DNA from: Bacteroidaceae bacterium
GTDB lineage: Bacteria > Bacteroidota > Bacteroidia > Bacteroidales > Bacteroidaceae
NCBI GenBank assembly: GCA_017521285.1
Contig: JAFXDG010000071.1
Location: forward strand, 1-43,549
Direction of reading: 5' to 3'
DNA: 43,549 bases
A program made the translations under genes and the position numbers. This document shows, one piece after another, positions 11,329-20,041 of the stretch. Numbering within the stretch: position 1 is the stretch's first letter; each line of letters opens with the position of its first letter. The notes beneath the pieces were generated by a model, which worked only from the letters and a program-made list of their open reading frames with translations, was not told the origin of the DNA and did no database searches.

Positions 11329-13215
11329 TTACTTTCTTTTCTTCCATTCTGTCTTTCCCATAGGAGCGGGATAGAGGCGTCCGATGAGGTCAGGACGGTT
11401 CATACGACGTAGGGCTGATGTGATTTTGCTCCGTTCTTCGGGCTTGTACCAAAAGAAGAACATGCGTTGTGCCAATTTCTCTTGGGGGGATTTGGCGGAG
11501 AAGACTGGCTGCAATGTGTAGGGATGGAGACCGGTGTACCAGGTTTCGGTGCTTACGGTCATAGGGGTAGGGGTGAAGTCCTGTACCTGTTCAAGATGAA
11601 AATCAAGGCTTTTGGTGATGGTGGCCAATTCGGCCATATCCTCTTCGGTGCATCCGGGATGAGATGAAATGAAGTAGGGGACAATCTGTTGGTTGAGCCC
11701 TTCCTCCTTGTTGATGCGGTCGAAGATTCGTTTGAATTCGTAGAATTGTTCAAAAGATGGCTTGCGCATCAGGTCGAGCACGCGGGGGCTGGTGTGTTCG
11801 GGGGCTACTTTCAGACGACCGCTCACATGGTGGGTTATCAGTTCACGGGTATATTCGCGGGCGGCGCGGTTGATGGCTTCGTCCTTGCTTTGGTGTAGCA
11901 GGAGGTCGTAGCGCACACCGCTTCCGATGAAACTCTTTTTTATTTGTGGCAATGCATCCACGCTCTGGTAGATATCCAATAGAGGACGATGGTCGGTGTT
12001 GAGGTTGGGACAAACTTTCGGGTGGATGCACGACGGGCGTTTGCACTGCTCGCATAGGGTGAGGTCGTTTCCTCGCATGGCGTACATGTTGGCCGACGGG
12101 CCTCCCAAGTCGGACAGATAGCCTTTGAAGTCGGGCATACGGGTGATGGCTTCCACTTCGCGCAGGATGCTTTCCTTGCTACGGCTGACGATGAATTTCC
12201 CCTGATGGGCACTGATGGTGCAGAAGGCGCAACCGCCGAAGCACCCCCGGTGGAGGTTGACGGAGAACTTTATCATGTCGAAAGCAGGAATGCGTTTTCC
12301 CTTATACTTTGGATGGGGCAAACGGGTGTAAGGGAGGTCAAAGGAATGGTCAAGTTCCTCTTGGCTCATGGGGGGGTAGGGCGGATTCACTACCGTGTAG
12401 CGTCCATCCACCCGTTGGATGATGCGCTGGGCGTGATATTTGTTGCTTTCTTCCTCGATGTGGCGGAAGTTTTCAGCTTGTTTCCTCTTGTCGCGCAGAC
12501 ATTCTTCGTGAGGATGTAGCACGATATCTTTCTGTCCAATGCCGTCAGGTATTTCTTCTACCTTATTATATAATACCACCGTTTGGGGCATATCGGCCAC
12601 CAGTTGGCGCAAGGCGGGACGGCTCAATTGTTTGATGCCAGCTTCGCGCAATCGTTGGCAAAGGTCAGTCAAAGGCTTTTCACCCATGCCGTAGGTTATG
12701 AGGTCGGCTCCGCTTTCGCATAAGATACACTTTTGCAATTCTTCTTGCCAATAGTCGTAGTGAGTCAGTCGGCGGAGGGAGGCCTCTATGCCTCCGAGGA
12801 TGATGGGCACTTCGGGATAAAGTTCGCGTACAATACGGCTATAGGTGATGGTGGCACGTTCGGGGCGCATGTCGTGGCGTCCGTCGGGCGTGTAAGCATC
12901 TTCGCTACGCAGGCGTCGGTTGGCCGTATATTTGTTTACCATTGAATCCATACATCCGGCCGATATGGCAAAGAACAGGCGGGGACGTCCCATTTTCTTG
13001 AAGTCGCGCAAATCGTCGCGCCAATTGGGTTGAGGGACGATGGCCACGCGCAATCCCTCGGCCTCCAACAAACGTCCGACTACGGCCGCACCGAATGACG
13101 GATGATCCACGTAGGCATCGCCACTGAAGAGGACGACATCCACTTCATCCCATCCGCGCAATTTCATCTCCTTCTGTGTGGTGGGTAGCCAGTCTGTCAA
13201 TTGGGGCAGGTTCAT
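11329..13215 (-). CDS. YgiQ family radical SAM protein
   Basis: This is a large radical S-adenosylmethionine protein (628 aa) of the UPF0313/YgiQ family, whose reaction is not established. The N-terminal region starts LTDWLPTTQKEM and contains the family signature FSGDAYVDHPSFGAA. The radical SAM cluster Cys are C325, C329 and C332 (GCFGGCAFC), and a second Cys-rich stretch CEQCKRPSCIHPKVC follows, typical of the family. I chose the ATG at 13215 because family members start close to LTDWLP; an ATG at 13260 would add 15 residues and overlap the upstream gene by 11 bases. It lies just downstream of a 101-aa gene on the same strand. Confidence 0.93.
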   Translation of the reverse strand: MNLPQLTDWLPTTQKEMKLRGWDEVDVVLFSGDAYVDHPSFGAAVVGRLLEAEGLRVAIVPQPNWRDDLRDFKKMGRPRLFFAISAGCMDSMVNKYTANRRLRSEDAYTPDGRHDMRPERATITYSRIVRELYPEVPIILGGIEASLRRLTHYDYWQEELQKCILCESGADLITYGMGEKPLTDLCQRLREAGIKQLSRPALRQLVADMPQTVVLYNKVEEIPDGIGQKDIVLHPHEECLRDKRKQAENFRHIEEESNKYHAQRIIQRVDGRYTVVNPPYPPMSQEELDHSFDLPYTRLPHPKYKGKRIPAFDMIKFSVNLHRGCFGGCAFCTISAHQGKFIVSRSKESILREVEAITRMPDFKGYLSDLGGPSANMYAMRGNDLTLCEQCKRPSCIHPKVCPNLNTDHRPLLDIYQSVDALPQIKKSFIGSGVRYDLLLHQSKDEAINRAAREYTRELITHHVSGRLKVAPEHTSPRVLDLMRKPSFEQFYEFKRIFDRINKEEGLNQQIVPYFISSHPGCTEEDMAELATITKSLDFHLEQVQDFTPTPMTVSTETWYTGLHPYTLQPVFSAKSPQEKLAQRMFFFWYKPEERSKITSALRRMNRPDLIGRLYPAPMGKTEWKKRK

Positions 13216-13249
13216 AGGGGGAAGGCTTTCAATCTCTGATATTTGTTCT

Positions 13250-13555
13250 TTATTCCTCACTCTTCTCTTCCTCCCACTTGATGTAGAGCAGAATCAACTG
13301 ATGCAAGCCGAATGCCTTCATGTCGTTGTGGTAAATGACGTCGATACAGAGGTCCAGCAGGTCTTTCCGGTCATCCTCTTGTGAGGCAATGAGCGAACGG
13401 ACATTGAGACGCAACTTTTCCAATACACTTTCATCTACAATGCCATTGCTGTCAATAAGGTGTTGGAAGAGGGCATATTTCTCGATGGTACACAAGGCAT
13501 TTTCCGTAATCTCTATGTTTCGGGTACCCGAAGGGTTTGCTTGGATTTTATACAT
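13250..13555 (-). CDS. Conserved-looking 101-aa protein of unknown function
   Basis: The protein begins MYKIQANPSGTRNIEITENA and ends KWEEEKSEE. It is mostly helical and acidic, with no signal peptide, membrane segment or known motif. The ATG at 13555 was chosen because the -7 element at 13587-13594 lies just upstream and the longer frame would run through it. The 3' end is 34 bases before the preferred start of the YgiQ gene, or overlaps the alternative start, so the two are probably co-transcribed. It is divergent from tilS. I do not recognise the family. Confidence 0.75.
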   Translation of the reverse strand: MYKIQANPSGTRNIEITENALCTIEKYALFQHLIDSNGIVDESVLEKLRLNVRSLIASQEDDRKDLLDLCIDVIYHNDMKAFGLHQLILLYIKWEEEKSEE

Positions 13556-13586
13556 ATTATAATTCTTTATCGATTGTTTGGAAGTA

Positions 13587-13594
13587 CAAAGGTA
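13587..13594 (-). promoter_or_regulatory. -7 promoter element for the 101-aa gene and YgiQ
   Basis: Minus-strand TACCTTTG matches TAnnTTTG and lies 31 bases before the ATG at 13555. A weak TTTC occupies the -33 position (13614-13617) at 19-base spacing. Confidence 0.65.
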
Positions 13595-13633
13595 GTGCAA
13601 AATCCGCGAATATGAAATTATTGTCTCAAAGTA

Positions 13634-13665
13634 TTTGGCCTTTTTTGTGAATATTCTTACTTTTG
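13634..13665 (+). promoter_or_regulatory. Promoter of the tilS operon
   Basis: TTTG at 13634-13637 and TACTTTTG at 13658-13665 are separated by 20 bases. The element overlaps the first codons of a longer possible tilS frame, which supports the ATG at 13690 as the true start. It is divergent from the promoter at 13587-13594. Confidence 0.75.
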
Positions 13666-13689
13666 CATCGTAGTATAATTGGCGAAAGA

Positions 13690-15057
13690 ATGAATTTTGT
13701 GACATCTTTTGAGCGTATTGTCGTGCAATGGATAGCCAGGGAGAATCTTTTCTCGGTAGGCGAGCCCTTGTTGGTAGCCCTTAGTGGGGGAGCTGACAGT
13801 GTGGCATTGTTGCGGGTGTTGCTTCGGTTGGGATATCGGTGTGATGCGGCCCATTGCAATTTTCATCTGCGTGGTGAAGAGAGTAATCGCGACGAAGAGT
13901 TTTGTCGTACCCTTTGCCGGCAATTGGGGGTGGCGTTGCACATCACTCATTTTGATACACAAGCGTATGCCCGCCAGAAGGGAATCAGTATCGAAATGGC
14001 TGCCCGCGACTTGCGCTATGCTTGGTTCGAGGAGTTGTGTTGTGAACATGATTACACCCGTGTTGCCGTGGCTCATCATCGCGACGATAGTGTAGAGACA
14101 CTTCTGCTCAACCTTGTCCGAGGAACCGGTTTGGCGGGGCTTACGGGCATACGTTCACAAAATGGTCGCGTCGTTCGTCCTCTGTCAGGTGTCAGTCGCA
14201 AGGAGATTGTGGCTTATCTGAAAGCTCTCGGCCAAGAGTATGTCACTGATAGTACAAATCTGCAAGATGAGTTCGTCCGCAATAAAATACGCCTGCAAAT
14301 TCTTCCCTTGTTGGAAAAAATAAATCCGCAGGTCAGGGAAAAAATTTCTGCAACCATTGACCATTTGCGTGGGGTGGAAATCATCTATGAAAAGAGTGTG
14401 CAGGAGGCTCTTGCTCGTGTTTCTCTTGACGGAGGTCATGCGCTGGATATTCCTGCCTTGATGGCCGAAGTGGAGCCGCGCACCATTCTCTTCGAATGGT
14501 TGCGTCCTTATGGTTTTGTGTCGGCTCAGGTGGATGAGGTGTTCCGTAGCCTTACGGGTGAATCCGGCCGACGCTTCTCCAATGGAGCATGGGAATTGTT
14601 GAAGGATAGGGACGTTTTGCTTCTTCGTCCCTATCAATTGGAAGGGGAGGACAAGTGCTGGTTGAGTGTGCCTCAGGCACCGGCTGAGGTGCCCTTAGCC
14701 CAGGGCTCGATGTTGGTGATCAATCATTTTATGCTTTCACCTGATTATCAGATTTCTCGTATGGCCAATGTCGCTACGTTTGATGCGGCTCAAGTGGAGT
14801 TTCCCCTTACCATCCGTCCGTGGCAAATGGGTGACAAGTTTGCTCCATTTGGCATGAAGGGAAAGAAAAAGTTGGTGAGCGACCTGTTGACTGACCTTAA
14901 ACTTTCCCGCTTCGAGAAGGAGGCTCAGTTGATTGTGAACGATGCTCGTGGCCGTATCTTGTGGGTGGTCGGTCGTCGTACGGATGAACGCGCCCGAGTA
15001 ACGGAGCAGACAAAAGAAATTATAGAAATAAGACTAAATAGTGTAGATGTAGTATGA
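13690..15057 (+). CDS. tilS: tRNA(Ile)-lysidine synthase TilS
   Basis: TilS attaches lysine to C34 of the CAU-anticodon tRNA(Ile) so that it reads AUA, an essential step. The protein is 455 aa from the ATG at 13690; an upstream ATG at 13663 lies inside the promoter and is unlikely. The N-terminal PP-loop ATPase motif SGGADSVALL is at residues 32-41, followed by CNFHLRGEESNRDE and the conserved VAHHRDDSVETLLLNL. The central linker domain and the C-terminal TilS domain with LTIRPWQMGDKFAPFGMKGK follow, so it is the long two-domain form. Its stop overlaps the next ATG (15054-15057). Confidence 0.96.
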   Translation: MNFVTSFERIVVQWIARENLFSVGEPLLVALSGGADSVALLRVLLRLGYRCDAAHCNFHLRGEESNRDEEFCRTLCRQLGVALHITHFDTQAYARQKGISIEMAARDLRYAWFEELCCEHDYTRVAVAHHRDDSVETLLLNLVRGTGLAGLTGIRSQNGRVVRPLSGVSRKEIVAYLKALGQEYVTDSTNLQDEFVRNKIRLQILPLLEKINPQVREKISATIDHLRGVEIIYEKSVQEALARVSLDGGHALDIPALMAEVEPRTILFEWLRPYGFVSAQVDEVFRSLTGESGRRFSNGAWELLKDRDVLLLRPYQLEGEDKCWLSVPQAPAEVPLAQGSMLVINHFMLSPDYQISRMANVATFDAAQVEFPLTIRPWQMGDKFAPFGMKGKKKLVSDLLTDLKLSRFEKEAQLIVNDARGRILWVVGRRTDERARVTEQTKEIIEIRLNSVDVV

Positions 15058-15947
15058 AACATTCAATCAAAGAGTGGATTTTTGCCATGCGCCCATGGAG
15101 TTTTCCGGCCAGTGCTATGCCTGTATTGGTGACACTGGCGTATCTTTATTGGACAGGGTGTGAACCATTGAATTGGCTTGCCGGTGTGTGGGCCTTGGTG
15201 AATATTGTGGTCTTTCATGCGGCCGGAAATACGTGGAGTGATTATTTAGATTACAAACGCGGAGTAGATACGGCCGATACAGCTGGAGCTACCACACTTA
15301 CTTCCGGCCAATTCCGTCCGGAGGAAATCAAACGTTTAGCTATCGGCCTTCTCGTCATGGCTTTAGTGGGAGGTGTCGGATTGATGTTTATGACTGGTTG
15401 GTGGCTCTTTTTGTATGGTTTGGGCGGAGCCTTGTGTGTGTTGCTTTATCCCTATTTGAAATATCGTGCTTTGGGAGATGTTGTCATCGGTATCGCTTAC
15501 GCCTGGTTGCCTTGTTGGGGCACATCGTATGTCTTTACGGGCGAATTACAGATGGATACATTGTTATTGGCCGTTCCCTTGGGTTGCATCACCATAGCCA
15601 TCCTTCATTGCAATAATACGCGTGACGTACGCACCGATGGCGAAGCCCGCATTCATACATTGGCTATGAGTCTCGGACATCACCGGGCACAGGTGCTCTA
15701 CAGCTTCTACATGATCTATCCCTTCATCCATGTGGGTGTGTTAGTTTTCTCCGGCATTTTCCCTTATCTGACGCTGCTTTCCATGGTAGCGTTGCCCAAT
15801 GCTCGGAAAAATATGGAGTTGATGCGCCGCAGTACCTCGCATGACACGTCAGCCATTACTCGTTTGGACGAACGGACGGCCCAACTCCAGTTGTTGTTCA
15901 GCTTTCTGCTTAGTGTCTCATTCTTTATAGCTGGTTATTTGTCATGA
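15054..15947 (+). CDS. UbiA family prenyltransferase, MenA-like
   Basis: UbiA-family enzymes transfer a polyprenyl chain to an aromatic ring inside the membrane. The 297-aa protein has about eight hydrophobic helices. The first Asp-rich motif is NTWSDYLDYKRGVDT (N59, D63, D66) and the second is NNTRDVRTDGEARIHTLA, whose spacing fits the 1,4-dihydroxy-2-naphthoate prenyltransferase (MenA) branch of menaquinone synthesis. Bacteroidales respire with menaquinone, so this assignment is reasonable, but no other men gene is nearby and another UbiA activity is possible. It overlaps both neighbours by 4 bases (ATGA), indicating a tight operon with tilS and the CPBP gene. Confidence 0.85.
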   Translation: MKHSIKEWIFAMRPWSFPASAMPVLVTLAYLYWTGCEPLNWLAGVWALVNIVVFHAAGNTWSDYLDYKRGVDTADTAGATTLTSGQFRPEEIKRLAIGLLVMALVGGVGLMFMTGWWLFLYGLGGALCVLLYPYLKYRALGDVVIGIAYAWLPCWGTSYVFTGELQMDTLLLAVPLGCITIAILHCNNTRDVRTDGEARIHTLAMSLGHHRAQVLYSFYMIYPFIHVGVLVFSGIFPYLTLLSMVALPNARKNMELMRRSTSHDTSAITRLDERTAQLQLLFSFLLSVSFFIAGYLS

Positions 15948-16561
15948 AGCGTGTGTGGTTGCTTGTCCTATTGGCTTTCCTTTTGTGGACATTGATGTTT
16001 TCTCCGTGGACGGCTCCTTTTCTCCCTTTTTGGTGGATGATGACCGTTTCGGCTTCTTTGCTCACTTTCCTTTCTTCGTTGGTTGCCCCTGGTTGGTGGC
16101 GACGTGTTCATTGGTCAGCTTCTAATGTGGCTATGGGCATAGGCATTGCCATTGTCTTGTGGTGTGTCTTTTGGGTGGGCGATAAGGTGAGTGCGTGGCT
16201 TTTCGATTTTGCCCGTCCGCAAGTAAACCTCATCTATGGTATGAAGACGGGAGAAAGCCCTTGGTTAATCAGTACTTTGTTGTTGTGTCTCATTGGACCA
16301 GCCGAGGAGATTTTTTGGCGCGGTTATGTGCAGGAAAAGTTTTCTCAGCATTATTCACCCAATATCGGTTTTTTGCTCACCACCGCCTGCTACACGATGG
16401 TGCATGTCGCCTCCTTCAATTTTATGCTCATCATGGCTTCCATGGTTTGTGGTTTGGCATGGGGCGGACTTTATCGCTTTTTCCCCCAGCGCTTTTCGGC
16501 TATTCTCCTCAGTCATGCCTTATGGGATGCAGCTGTTTTCGTATGGTTCCCGATTGAGTGA
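15944..16561 (+). CDS. CPBP family intramembrane glutamic protease
   Basis: The 205-aa protein has about six membrane helices and the CPBP/Abi (Rce1-like) motifs: EEIFWR with the paired glutamates in GPAEEIFWRGY, a conserved His in CYTMVHVASF, and a third motif LLSHALWD. The family cleaves substrates within the membrane; bacterial members are linked to bacteriocin immunity, protein maturation or unknown jobs. The substrate here is unknown. It overlaps the prenyltransferase gene by 4 bases, and an A/T-rich terminator-like hairpin follows directly. Confidence 0.88.
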   Translation: MKRVWLLVLLAFLLWTLMFSPWTAPFLPFWWMMTVSASLLTFLSSLVAPGWWRRVHWSASNVAMGIGIAIVLWCVFWVGDKVSAWLFDFARPQVNLIYGMKTGESPWLISTLLLCLIGPAEEIFWRGYVQEKFSQHYSPNIGFLLTTACYTMVHVASFNFMLIMASMVCGLAWGGLYRFFPQRFSAILLSHALWDAAVFVWFPIE

Positions 16562-16577
16562 AAAAAGCGGCTTTTTT
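16561..16577 (+). terminator. Short terminator-like hairpin after CPBP gene
   Basis: AAAAAAG and CTTTTTT flank a three-base loop immediately after the stop codon, so the stem is weak and nearly all A:T. The following 205-base gap before the V-ATPase genes is T-rich but has no gene. Confidence 0.45.
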
Positions 16578-16713
16578 GTCCTTTTTTCCATCCTTTTTTG
16601 GGACGTTTGGAAAGACGGGAAGAATAAACTCTTTTTCCCCCTTTTTTGTTCTACATTTCGGTGTGATTTAAAAGTGTTTTGGTTTTTGTGGGTGGAATAT
16701 GAAAAATAGTTTG

Positions 16714-16721
16714 TATCTTTG
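16714..16721 (+). promoter_or_regulatory. -7 promoter element of V-ATPase operon
   Basis: TATCTTTG matches the Bacteroidetes -7 element. The nearest TTTG upstream (16685-16688) is 25 bases away, longer than the usual 19-21. The first gene starts 45 bases downstream. Confidence 0.6.
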
Positions 16722-16766
16722 CCGCTAATTAGTATAATACCTATTTTTATAATATATATCTAAATT

Positions 16767-17363
16767 ATGGAAAGTAAGATTCAAGAGCTGACAGACAAAC
16801 TTTTCCGTGAAGGAGTGGAAAAGGGTAACGAAGAGGCGCAGCGAATCGTGGAGAAGGCTAACGGTGAGGCTGCCGGAATTGTGAAGAATGCACAGAAAGA
16901 GGCTGAGGAGATTGTGGCTGCTGCCGAGAAGAAAGCTGCCGAATTGCTGAACAACACGAAGAAGGAGTTGGGATTGTATGCCGGACAGACGGTGAATGCA
17001 TTGAAAAGCGAAGTGGCCAACTGCTTGACAGACAATGTGGTGTCCGATGCCGTGAAGGGATTGGTTGATGATAAGGATTTCCTCTGTAAGTTTGCCGTGG
17101 CATTGGCCGAGAAATGGGCTGCTGACGAAACTGTAGTTATCTCTTCGGCTGAAGCTGAAACACTGAAATCTTATTTCGCATCGAAGGCAAAAGGATTGTT
17201 GGACAAGGGTGTGAAGATTGAGCAGGTGAATGGCCAAAAGGCTCTCTTTACCATTGCCCCGGCTGATGGTTCGTACAAGGTGAATTTCGGTACTGAGGAG
17301 TTTGAGGGATTTTTCAAGTCTTTCCTTCGTCCGCAATTAGTGGAAATGTTGTTCAATAAGTAA
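16767..17363 (+). CDS. V-type ATPase subunit E (peripheral stalk)
   Basis: Subunit E forms the peripheral stalk that holds the catalytic head of the rotary V/A-type ATPase. The 198-aa protein has a long Ala/Glu/Lys-rich N-terminal coiled coil (about 1-75, with NEEAQRIVEKANGEAAGIVK) and a compact C-terminal domain (about 100-198) that would bind the A/B head. Sequence conservation is low in this family, so the call leans on length, architecture and position: first gene of a run ending A-B-D-I-K. In A-type ATPases subunit E normally pairs with a G/H coiled-coil partner, and none is encoded here. Confidence 0.88.
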   Translation: MESKIQELTDKLFREGVEKGNEEAQRIVEKANGEAAGIVKNAQKEAEEIVAAAEKKAAELLNNTKKELGLYAGQTVNALKSEVANCLTDNVVSDAVKGLVDDKDFLCKFAVALAEKWAADETVVISSAEAETLKSYFASKAKGLLDKGVKIEQVNGQKALFTIAPADGSYKVNFGTEEFEGFFKSFLRPQLVEMLFNK

Positions 17364-17393
17364 TCAATTCCACATTTCTGTAAAAAAGAGAGT

Positions 17394-18233
17394 ATGAGTA
17401 GCTATTATTGCCTGATGGCCGGGTTACCCGACATTGCATTGGACGATAGCCGTGGCGCACAGTCGGTGGCTGACTTCAAAGCGGAGCTGGCGGAGGTTCT
17501 GACCGAGGCGGACAAGAAACTGATGTTTTACTTCTACCTGCGCTATGATTGCTTGAATCTGGTGAAGTTGCTGAAGGACTCCAGTGCGGAAATCTCTCCG
17601 TTGGGAAATTATAGTCACGAGCAGTATGAGGATATGATGACCTCGGCTCGCGAGATGAACTTCAACGTGCACCGCTATCCGTCGTTCCTCTCTGTCTTTG
17701 CCCGCGAATTTGCATATAATAAAGATAAGGAAGGGTATTTCCCCGAGGATGCCCTCTTGCTGGAGTATTACAAGTATGCCTTGAAATGTCCCAACCGTGT
17801 GTTGCGTGAGTGGTTTGAAATGAATCTGAACGTGACTAACATCTTGACGGCGCTAATTGCCAAAAAATATGGTTGGAATGTGGCTGACTATATCCAGGGA
17901 GAGAACGAAGTGTGCGAAATGATACGCAATAGCAATGCCCGCGACTTTGGCTTGGGACTTGAGTTGGATTATGTGGCTGACCTGATGAAGATTGTAGAGT
18001 GTGAAGACCCTGTAGAGAAGGAGAAACGTATTGATGCTTTCAAATGGTTGTGGCTGGAGGAGAAGACGTTTATGGATGTGTTTTCAGTAGAGGCCGTATT
18101 TGCCTACATGTGCAAGCTTGAGATGTTAGAGCGTTGGGAAAAACTGGATGTGGAGACAGGACGCGAGACCTTCCGTCAGATTATCGAAAATCTGCGTGGT
18201 GAGGCACGAGTGCCGGATGAGTTTAAGAAATAA
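17394..18233 (+). CDS. DUF2764 protein, V-ATPase operon component
   Basis: The 279-aa all-helical, acidic protein starts MSSYYCLMAGLPDIALDD, the signature of DUF2764, a family found between V-ATPase genes E and A in Bacteroidetes. No signal peptide or membrane helix is seen. The position is where other bacterial operons encode subunit C (NtpC/AtpC), the socket that links the central stalk to the membrane ring, so it could be a diverged subunit C. That function is inference. It begins 30 bases after subunit E and ends 44 bases before subunit A. Confidence 0.85.
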   Translation: MSSYYCLMAGLPDIALDDSRGAQSVADFKAELAEVLTEADKKLMFYFYLRYDCLNLVKLLKDSSAEISPLGNYSHEQYEDMMTSAREMNFNVHRYPSFLSVFAREFAYNKDKEGYFPEDALLLEYYKYALKCPNRVLREWFEMNLNVTNILTALIAKKYGWNVADYIQGENEVCEMIRNSNARDFGLGLELDYVADLMKIVECEDPVEKEKRIDAFKWLWLEEKTFMDVFSVEAVFAYMCKLEMLERWEKLDVETGRETFRQIIENLRGEARVPDEFKK

Positions 18234-18277
18234 TGCATTGTGCATTGGACTTACAAGAATCAATAAAAGTAATATAT

Positions 18278-20026
18278 ATGACAAAAGGAACTGTTAGTGG
18301 CGTAATCGCCAATATGGTGACGCTGAAGGTAGATGGCCCGGTGACTCAGGGTGAAATCTGCTACATAGAGACGGGTGGAGATCGTCTGATGTCTGAGGTC
18401 ATCAAGGTGGTAGGCTCGGACGTGTATGTACAGGTGTTCGAGAGTACCCGTGGCTTGAAAGTGGGAGCGGTGGCCGAGTTTACGGGTCACATGCTGGAAG
18501 TGAAGCTGGCTCCTGGTATGTTGTCGAAGAATTTCGACGGTTTGCAGAACGACCTCGACAAGATGGAGGGTGTCTTCTTGAAACGTGGACAATACACCGA
18601 TCCCATCGATGAAGACCGCTTGTGGGAATTTACCCCGATTGCCAAGGTGGGCGACGAGGTGCAGGCTGCCGACTGGTTAGGTGGTGTAGAGGAAAACTCA
18701 CAACCGCTGAAAATCATGGTGCCTTTCCAATTGGAAGGTAAGGCTAAAGTGAAGAGCATCGTAGCCAAGGGACAATACAAGGTGAGCGATGTGGTAGCCG
18801 TTTTGACCGATGCAGAAGGTAAGGATATCGAGGTGAACATGATTCAGCACTGGCCGGTGAAGTTTGCCATGACCCAGTACAAGCAGAAACCGCGTCCTTT
18901 CAAATTGTTGGAAACTGGTGTGCGCACCATCGATACGTTCAACCCCATTGTAGAAGGTGGTACGGGTTTTATTCCCGGTCCCTTCGGTACGGGTAAGACA
19001 GTGCTTCAGCATGCCATTTCAAAGCAGGCTGAGGCGGACATCGTAATTATTGCTGCTTGTGGTGAGCGTGCGAATGAAGTAGTGGAAATCTTTACCGAGT
19101 TCCCCGAACTGGACGACCCTCACACTGGACGCAAGTTGATGGAGCGTACCATCATCATTGCCAACACTTCAAACATGCCCGTGGCTGCCCGTGAGGCTTC
19201 AGTATATACTGCCATGACCATGGCTGAGTATTACCGTGCAATGGGACTCCGTGTGTTGTTGATGGCTGACTCTACTTCACGTTGGGCACAGGCACTGCGT
19301 GAGATGTCAAACCGTATGGAGGAGTTACCTGGTCCCGATGCTTTCCCTATGGACCTTTCGGCTTTGATTTCAAACTTCTACGGTCGCGCAGGATATGTTT
19401 ATCTGAACAATGGCGAGGTTGGTTCAATCACCTTCATCGGCACAGTGTCGCCTGCCGGTGGTAACTTGAAGGAACCTGTTACGGAGAACACCAAGAAGGT
19501 GGCCCGCTGTTTCTATGCCCTTGAGCAGGATCGTGCCGACAAGAAGCGCTACCCGGCTGTGAACCCCATTGACTCTTATTCAAAATACTTGGAATATCCT
19601 GAGTTTGCCGAATATATCAAAGAGCGCATCAATGACCGTTGGATTCCGAAAGTGCTCGACCTAAAGACCCGTATGCAACGTGGTAAGGAGATTGCCGAAC
19701 AGATCAACATCTTGGGTGACGATGGTGTACCTGTGGATTACCATGAAACATTCTGGAAGTCGGAAATCATTGACTTTGTTATCCTGCAACAAGATGCATT
19801 CGACGAAGTGGATGCTGTGACTTCATTGGAGCGTCAGGAGGAGATTCTCGACTTGGTGGTGGAAATCTGTAATATCGACTTCAAGTTTGACAACTTCCTG
19901 GATGTGGTAGATTATTTCAAGAAGATGATTAACGTCTGCAAGCAGATGAACTATTCAGAATACAAGTCAGAGCAATACTATGACTTCAAGAATCAGATTC
20001 AGGAGATGCTTGCCGGACATAAATAA
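18278..20026 (+). CDS. V-type ATPase catalytic subunit A
   Basis: Subunit A binds and hydrolyses (or makes) ATP in the A3B3 head. The product is 582 aa from the ATG at 18278 (MTKGTVSGVIANMVTLK); an upstream ATG at 18233 would add 15 non-family residues and begins on the previous stop. The Walker A loop GPFGTGKT is at 234-241, followed by the catalytic region ACGERANEVVEIFTEFPEL with its conserved Glu, and the ADSTSRWAQALREMSNRMEE stretch. The A-type bulge domain lies between about 115 and 190. Subunit B follows after 15 bases. Confidence 0.96.
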   Translation: MTKGTVSGVIANMVTLKVDGPVTQGEICYIETGGDRLMSEVIKVVGSDVYVQVFESTRGLKVGAVAEFTGHMLEVKLAPGMLSKNFDGLQNDLDKMEGVFLKRGQYTDPIDEDRLWEFTPIAKVGDEVQAADWLGGVEENSQPLKIMVPFQLEGKAKVKSIVAKGQYKVSDVVAVLTDAEGKDIEVNMIQHWPVKFAMTQYKQKPRPFKLLETGVRTIDTFNPIVEGGTGFIPGPFGTGKTVLQHAISKQAEADIVIIAACGERANEVVEIFTEFPELDDPHTGRKLMERTIIIANTSNMPVAAREASVYTAMTMAEYYRAMGLRVLLMADSTSRWAQALREMSNRMEELPGPDAFPMDLSALISNFYGRAGYVYLNNGEVGSITFIGTVSPAGGNLKEPVTENTKKVARCFYALEQDRADKKRYPAVNPIDSYSKYLEYPEFAEYIKERINDRWIPKVLDLKTRMQRGKEIAEQINILGDDGVPVDYHETFWKSEIIDFVILQQDAFDEVDAVTSLERQEEILDLVVEICNIDFKFDNFLDVVDYFKKMINVCKQMNYSEYKSEQYYDFKNQIQEMLAGHK

Positions 20027-20041
20027 TATAAGGTATAAGAT

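Noticed and set aside
13215-13260. Upstream start of the YgiQ gene at 13260
   Set aside because: Family members begin close to LTDWLP, and the extra 15 residues look unrelated; the overlap with the 101-aa gene is not needed.
18233-18277. Upstream start of V-ATPase subunit A
   Set aside because: The added residues do not resemble subunit A, and the standard MTKG start at 18278 gives the expected length.
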